48,689 bases of DNA. Origin: Pirellulales bacterium. GTDB lineage: Bacteria > Planctomycetota > Planctomycetia > Pirellulales > S012-138. Each line of letters starts with the position of its first letter. Position 1 is the stretch's first letter. The position numbers were made by a program, and so were the translations under genes. The notes under the pieces are model-generated. The model was given only the letters and a program-made list of their open reading frames with translations, made no database searches and was not told the origin of the DNA. Below, piece by piece: positions 44,801 through 48,689 of the stretch. The DNA is taken from contig JALCBR010000016.1 of assembly GCA_028066245.1 (NCBI GenBank), positions 1 to 48,689 on the forward strand. The letters are read 5' to 3'.

Positions 44801-47800
44801 CTCGCCCGGTACTCCAATACGCCGACAATCCGGCCACCGTCCCCGAAGTCGAATTGCCGGCTGGCCCGTTCGACGAGCAGAACCTGAAGTTGCGCAAGTC
44901 AACCGACGACGACTTGGATAGACATTGGCTGGACGTCGATCTGCGGCCGGAGGTAATTGATGTCGGCAAGCGTCCTGAAGTGCGGATCGAAACGACGGAT
45001 CCCCTCCAAACGGCCACACGCCGAGCTCTCGATTCGTCGACTCCGCTGCTGTTCGAGGAGCACGAGGTCACGGCGCTGGCCACCGCGAACCTGCCCGGCC
45101 TCGACGATCGGACACTCGTCGTCGTGGGTGGAGCGGGTGAGGTCGGGGCCGTGTATCGATACACGGCGGACGGCGAATTGGACGCCTCCGCCGACTTCAG
45201 TGGCGTCACCGTTTTGCCGCTGGTCGATGCCGCGCTGACAGAGAACGGACGCCAGGTTCTGGGCGTCGTGGTCGCCTCTGATGGAAAGGCATGGCGCTTC
45301 GTGATAAAGGCCGACCTGACGTTCGAGTCGATCGACGAGATCAACCGAGCCAGCCATACCGCGCAGGCGGTGGCGGCCACGCCGCCCGGCGCAGATCCGG
45401 CGTTTGCGATTCTCTGGCAACCAGAATCCGGAGACGACAAGCCCGTCGACGTCTACCAAAGCAGCGACTGGGAAACGCCCATCCAAGCGCTGGTCAGCTC
45501 AAAGACAACCGCGATCGCCATGGACTGGACGACGAAGGGGAACGCCTTGTTGGCGATCGGCTTCAGCACGGGCGGCGGTGAGTTGCGCGACGCTTCCAAT
45601 TGGGAGACAAGTGTCAGAACGCTCAACCCATTGAGCGGGAAGCACGACCTGCGTTCGATCGCGGTGGTGGCGGGAACTTATCAAAGAGTGGCGACCACCG
45701 GAGTCTTTGCCTGCAACATCAAGGGCCAGGCCTGCCATTGGTTCCTGACCGGCGGAAACGCGGCGGACGCGACCGAATGGCACTTGCCGGGCGACGTATT
45801 GAGCGTCTCCACAGGCAACGTGCGAAATCTGGAATCTCGCCGGGAGGCGGAAGGAGCGGCCGCCGCCGACCTGGTCGCCGCCGGGTTGCGGAGCGGCGTC
45901 ACGCGGGTTGCTGCGATCCGAGCGGCCAAGAGGCTAGCTCACGTACGATCTTTTGATGCGGCATCCGCTCCTGTTGCCCTCAACACGCTTCCTCGTCTGT
46001 CTCCACTGGACCGAGTGCCCCGAAGGGTGTTTCGCGGGATGCACAATCCCACGTCCGTCCCGAACGCGACGGCCAAGTTCGATTGGTGGATCGCCTCTGA
46101 TTCCGGAAACGTCGCCGGCGTCCCGGTGGCGAAAGGAGGCTTGATCGTCGGCCTCGACACGGGAGACCTAAGCGACGCCACAAAAGTGATGGTGGCGCCG
46201 GCTCCATTCGGCGCGTTCCGAGGTGCACACGACGCCAGCAGCAACACGAACCCGTCAGGCTCCCAGTCCGCGGGAGACTGGTGGGTGATCTCCGCCGGGG
46301 GCCAGCTGTACTCCAACAGCCTCGACGTGCTGGCAGGCGACCTCCTCGTTGTGTTGACGCATCCTCCCACCGACCAGAGCCACGTGGCGGTGGCGCGGCG
46401 TCATCAAGCCTCGTCGCCGATCGCAACGGGCGCCTCGTCCGGAAAGACCCAACTCGCCGACTTGCGGATTGGAACGGAATGGGTCAGCCCGCCCACGCGG
46501 GATTCGTCCACCTACGCCGACGCACTTTCCGTGATTCGGCAGGCCGGCGCCGCGGCGGTCAATGGCGCACCGGGCTTGAAGGTCTTTCGTCCGATCGCTG
46601 GCAACGACATCGTCAGTGGTTTGGAAGTCTCTGCAGTGAAGGCCGCTGGCGACGGGGCGACTCCATCTGTCGACCTGACATTAAAGTTCGTCGACAGCGG
46701 AGGCACGGAGGTGGCGGCGGCCGCTACGTCGGATGCCAACGGGAAATGGTCCGCTGCCGGGATCGATTTGAGTTCGCTCGGCAATGGAATGGTGACACTG
46801 ACGGTCACGGAAGACGCGATTCCTGCCAACAAGGCGTGGGCACGGTTCGCCCTCAACAAGGGATTTTCGGCACAGCCTCCCAAGCTGGAGCAGGTGCCTG
46901 GCGCCCACGCCCCGGACACCGTCCCGCGCCAGACGTTTGTCAACCCCGCCGCCCAGCGGCCCCGGCCGGGCGACATCGTCGTCATCCACTCCGATACGCA
47001 GGGGGAAGTCGGCAAGGGCAAAGTCCAGAGGGACGGACCAGATGAACAAAAGGGCAGCTTCGTCATTACCACCAAGCCACTTGACCCGGTCACTCACAAG
47101 CTCACCTATACGCTCGAAGATCCCGCCGGGAACGTGAGTGTCGCTTCCGAGGAGCTTGTGATTACCATCGCTGCAGCGTCACCCAACAATCTGGTCATCG
47201 ACTTGCCCGTCCGAGTTGGGGAGGTCGATCATCCGGACAATGTACTCAACGCCGGCCACACGTCGTCTGACGGCAGGCGAACGGTGACCCTTTCCGGCTC
47301 CGGAATGAACGGCCAGGTCGTCGAAGTCACCTTTACCCACCACGGAAACGGTGTGTCCGTGCCCACCGTCCAGGACACCGTCGTTGACGAGCGTTGGGAA
47401 GTCTCGACAGACATCGAGCCACTGGGCGATGGCCGCATCACTGCCGCCGTCGTGATGGGTGCACAGACTGCAGAGGCCGTGCTCATCGTGGACAGCCAGC
47501 CGCCCGTGGCCAAGCTCCCTGTCCAGCTTGATCCGACGACGAACTACGACGGCGGAGCTGTTTCGCTGCTGAACCGTTTTGGCGGGGGAGCGGCCACCTT
47601 CAGCCTGCCTCCGGAGGCCGGCGGACGAGGCGACACCATCAACTTGTACGTCGATGATCAGCAGCAAGACCCAGTCCCGGTCCAGGGCGATGGGAGCGCC
47701 TATCTGACTATCGACTTGGATGCGGGTGACCATCGCGTCACCTACCAATTTGTCGATACGGCAGGCAACCAAAGTAAGTTGTCACCGGCATGCCACATCG

Positions 47801-48689
47801 CGGGCTTGATCGTGGACGAGCTTTCGCCGACGCGTGACGAAGAAGCGGAGCAGCCTCGTTATTTTTCGATCTCAACAGGCGGGCTCAAGATCGTCAGTGA
47901 CGAGCCGGTCGCCGATGAGCTCGACAAGGCCAACCTGACCGACATCCGAATCTGGGCCGACTCGTTCAAGGTTCACCGTGAGTTCAAGGACAGCGAGGAC
48001 AACCTGATTCACGTGGAGGGCGCGATCGACGATTTGCAGTTCGCCGACGATGTCTTCGACCCCGGACGGATGTTGTTCTTTTCGGCAGTTCGCGCGGATC
48101 AGCAGCGACAACTGCCGCCGCATGAGCTGGCGCCTCTCGACTACCTGCCACGGCTGGGTGGCGTGCCGATCTATGTCACCAAAGTGACCAAGTGCCAATT
48201 GGACTACGACCCGGATTCCAAGTCGGCCGCCATTCGCGAGCTGGTCTTTACGGCGGTCCCGGTCAATCCGGATGAAGTGGCAGCCGGCGTCGATCCGGCG
48301 GATCTGACGACCACCGCCGGATTGGTGCGTCGCGCGGCAAGCCGCAACAGTTCTTTGAATGTCCGAGTCCGGCCTGGTGACGTCGCGCCCGTGACCGTCG
48401 ACGGGAAGGTTGACTGGCTGTTTTCGGTCAATCGCCAGATTGCGGCGCCGGACCCCCAGCCTGCCATCGGCGGGCAACTGGCGAGGCTGGTCAGCAGCAG
48501 CGTCTCATACGACAACGCCAAGAACATCCTCAGTTTTGTCGTAGACCTTGACGCATCCCGAGCCCTCGTGATGGGGCGGCTGTGGAAGCTCGAGGATCCG
48601 GGCGCCCCGTTGGTCGTGCGGGGGCATGGATCGTTTGTTCGTGCCGCGACAAGCGGCGATCCCAGTCCGTCGGCGGCGGATTCCGTAGC
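41845..48689 (+). CDS. Giant multidomain protein 2 (partial, at least 2281 residues)
   Basis: I read this frame codon by codon from ATG 41845 to the window end and found no stop, so at least 2281 residues are encoded and the 3' end is missing. A TAG in the same frame four codons upstream fixes the start; AGGAT precedes it. It follows giant 1 by 59 bp. No signal peptide is seen (MSTVNASKRSALSRPSKYRR). About residues 1073-1352 look like a beta propeller (GEVGAVYRYTADGELDA). Two tail-fibre-like modules lie near 1412-1452 (DWWIASDSGNVAGVPV) and 1471-1519 (GDWWVISAGGQLYSNSLDV). Four Ig-like repeats follow (SDANGKWSAAGIDLSSLGNG; YTLEDPAGNVSVAS; TVTLSGSGMNGQVVEV; VTYQFVDTAGNQSK). A surface protein or fibre role is inferred. 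Confidence 0.85.
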   Translation, partial: MSTVNASKRSALSRPSKYRRRFQQYVVLQLQLPRDAPFGSESFFCQLLIHNRVWEEEDGLFEQLNRNASHITIAVFNNAQRLHPIPHAHPDLAVVEAVNWSGHLDVLDGGTNHVRVALNARLHVEHVERDPAQGGKIWLVRATLLSGGISFLRASNDLSGPDITDTIWPGGGGEQLQGIFVSGSDLQIEVRRRVSSSGFPQFLVRRFRLLGVKRDEEGVVSEAIWEHTRARKVLSYFFPRRIAEIEQPDQRVAGQLGKFRARCRRLDPPIEVALGDVLKSLPAGSLADELDRERVPQEIKDALGVSGDGEVAILERGHEWQLDIQDRQFIIQLVSKENSRGVNAAWLDIYEAPTGDSTRTIARVSINEEEALEREEFLKTDLSLRIRTDSSPEAPRVAWRPQTLFVVETSSEDYSFTLVDTDVAEQLLRSGVTTDTSARAEVSFQWSTKASERTQRLPETELAGTSVAPNAAAQDLWFQARCAPGNKSPYPQAPAALVHISAAEPNGTPTRDDAAAARLSGPLLFQTGDADTNSRWRCQVVPAGSISRAVTTSSNRPRVQLELEGRLAELTAELKFHAPDVTVDSPTVAFYDVPLNDPQSAPNERRLHSPLVNQDGSLRFNCRAGDPPRPGTVRCVYDPGQQTFEVSRRPAGLSPTAVAAPQAATVLLPATRALVDPVSVTRGNLVALQTVAFPVYRFPSPGDANRLRVRVKEIRQVSSEPPKAQLDLEFLDTDANTIFARADLPTDGALKGFFAEFVGEGEEAGPAVVLRVLFVHQGLPSDTILTIDVKHVPGLDRLRTDDFEYRLSVGPTRLALPRDVNHGLIPLGIGKFRFAPTATNGPFPELAFVEKDVQGAESQSAFALHLWSERGPDPRFKDDSDNPQAAWLETGRVRLHHRNLVQEHAEFESSFEDRFPPEGPQVDPETGNTPSPLLPLQDFLRSVRDRYTEASGNLLQKGTNEEQKNARQLRNWLPKAELEDAGGNDARPVLQYADNPATVPEVELPAGPFDEQNLKLRKSTDDDLDRHWLDVDLRPEVIDVGKRPEVRIETTDPLQTATRRALDSSTPLLFEEHEVTALATANLPGLDDRTLVVVGGAGEVGAVYRYTADGELDASADFSGVTVLPLVDAALTENGRQVLGVVVASDGKAWRFVIKADLTFESIDEINRASHTAQAVAATPPGADPAFAILWQPESGDDKPVDVYQSSDWETPIQALVSSKTTAIAMDWTTKGNALLAIGFSTGGGELRDASNWETSVRTLNPLSGKHDLRSIAVVAGTYQRVATTGVFACNIKGQACHWFLTGGNAADATEWHLPGDVLSVSTGNVRNLESRREAEGAAAADLVAAGLRSGVTRVAAIRAAKRLAHVRSFDAASAPVALNTLPRLSPLDRVPRRVFRGMHNPTSVPNATAKFDWWIASDSGNVAGVPVAKGGLIVGLDTGDLSDATKVMVAPAPFGAFRGAHDASSNTNPSGSQSAGDWWVISAGGQLYSNSLDVLAGDLLVVLTHPPTDQSHVAVARRHQASSPIATGASSGKTQLADLRIGTEWVSPPTRDSSTYADALSVIRQAGAAAVNGAPGLKVFRPIAGNDIVSGLEVSAVKAAGDGATPSVDLTLKFVDSGGTEVAAAATSDANGKWSAAGIDLSSLGNGMVTLTVTEDAIPANKAWARFALNKGFSAQPPKLEQVPGAHAPDTVPRQTFVNPAAQRPRPGDIVVIHSDTQGEVGKGKVQRDGPDEQKGSFVITTKPLDPVTHKLTYTLEDPAGNVSVASEELVITIAAASPNNLVIDLPVRVGEVDHPDNVLNAGHTSSDGRRTVTLSGSGMNGQVVEVTFTHHGNGVSVPTVQDTVVDERWEVSTDIEPLGDGRITAAVVMGAQTAEAVLIVDSQPPVAKLPVQLDPTTNYDGGAVSLLNRFGGGAATFSLPPEAGGRGDTINLYVDDQQQDPVPVQGDGSAYLTIDLDAGDHRVTYQFVDTAGNQSKLSPACHIAGLIVDELSPTRDEEAEQPRYFSISTGGLKIVSDEPVADELDKANLTDIRIWADSFKVHREFKDSEDNLIHVEGAIDDLQFADDVFDPGRMLFFSAVRADQQRQLPPHELAPLDYLPRLGGVPIYVTKVTKCQLDYDPDSKSAAIRELVFTAVPVNPDEVAAGVDPADLTTTAGLVRRAASRNSSLNVRVRPGDVAPVTVDGKVDWLFSVNRQIAAPDPQPAIGGQLARLVSSSVSYDNAKNILSFVVDLDASRALVMGRLWKLEDPGAPLVVRGHGSFVRAATSGDPSPSAADSV

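Noticed and set aside
1-48689. CRISPR arrays, rRNA and ordinary tRNA genes
   Set aside because: No regularly spaced direct repeats, no rRNA signatures and no tRNA cloverleaf other than the tmRNA were recognised.

Overview
The window looks like a chromosomal segment from a planctomycete (Pirellulales-like). The evidence is indirect: a dihydroorotase of the QVHFREPG subtype, an M28 peptidase fused to a PDZ domain, a membrane-anchored J-domain-like protein, a tmRNA tag ending in ALAA, and very large GC-rich structural genes. The assignment is an inference from gene style, because no 16S rRNA is present.

Left part (1-18.2 kb) carries housekeeping and metabolic genes. In order these are a cysteine dioxygenase (-), a secreted M28/PDZ aminopeptidase followed 21 bp later by dihydroorotase (+), a small secreted protein of unknown function (-), RNA 3'-phosphate cyclase rtcA (-), a POT-family peptide/proton symporter with an unusual soluble insertion (-), and a J-domain-like membrane protein (-). 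Then come a XdhC/MobA-like pair for molybdenum-enzyme maturation (+), a large membrane protein and an ABC ATPase (+). A dispersed 60-90 bp repeat occurs three times, twice as a near-perfect 40-bp inverted pair at 5.8-6.0 kb.

At 18.2-18.6 kb there is a complete tmRNA gene (ssrA) with a clear extended -10 promoter. Everything downstream looks accessory. It starts with a 5'-truncated ORF directly abutting the tmRNA 3' end, then a solitary MT-A70 adenine methyltransferase, a membrane-tipped protein of unknown function, a SLOG/LOG-family protein and a complete IS5-family (IS903-group) insertion sequence. I could define both ends of that IS and its perfect 9-bp target duplication.

From 23.8 kb to the right edge is the most unusual part. 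A cluster in one orientation holds an Amidase_6-type protein, a WD40-like protein, an N-acetylmuramoyl-L-alanine amidase and a short degenerate-looking paralogue of one giant-protein module. Two giant genes follow: one of 4676 residues, and one of at least 2281 residues that has no stop codon before the window ends. Both giants lack a Sec signal peptide. They combine a long Leu/Pro-rich beta-repeat region, phage-tail-like small modules, a carbohydrate-binding-like jelly roll, beta-propeller-like stretches and Ig-like repeats. My best reading is a surface or fibre-like giant protein system with associated cell-wall amidases, not matched by me to any named system; this is inference. A strong G-quadruplex motif lies about 115 bp upstream of the first giant's start codon.
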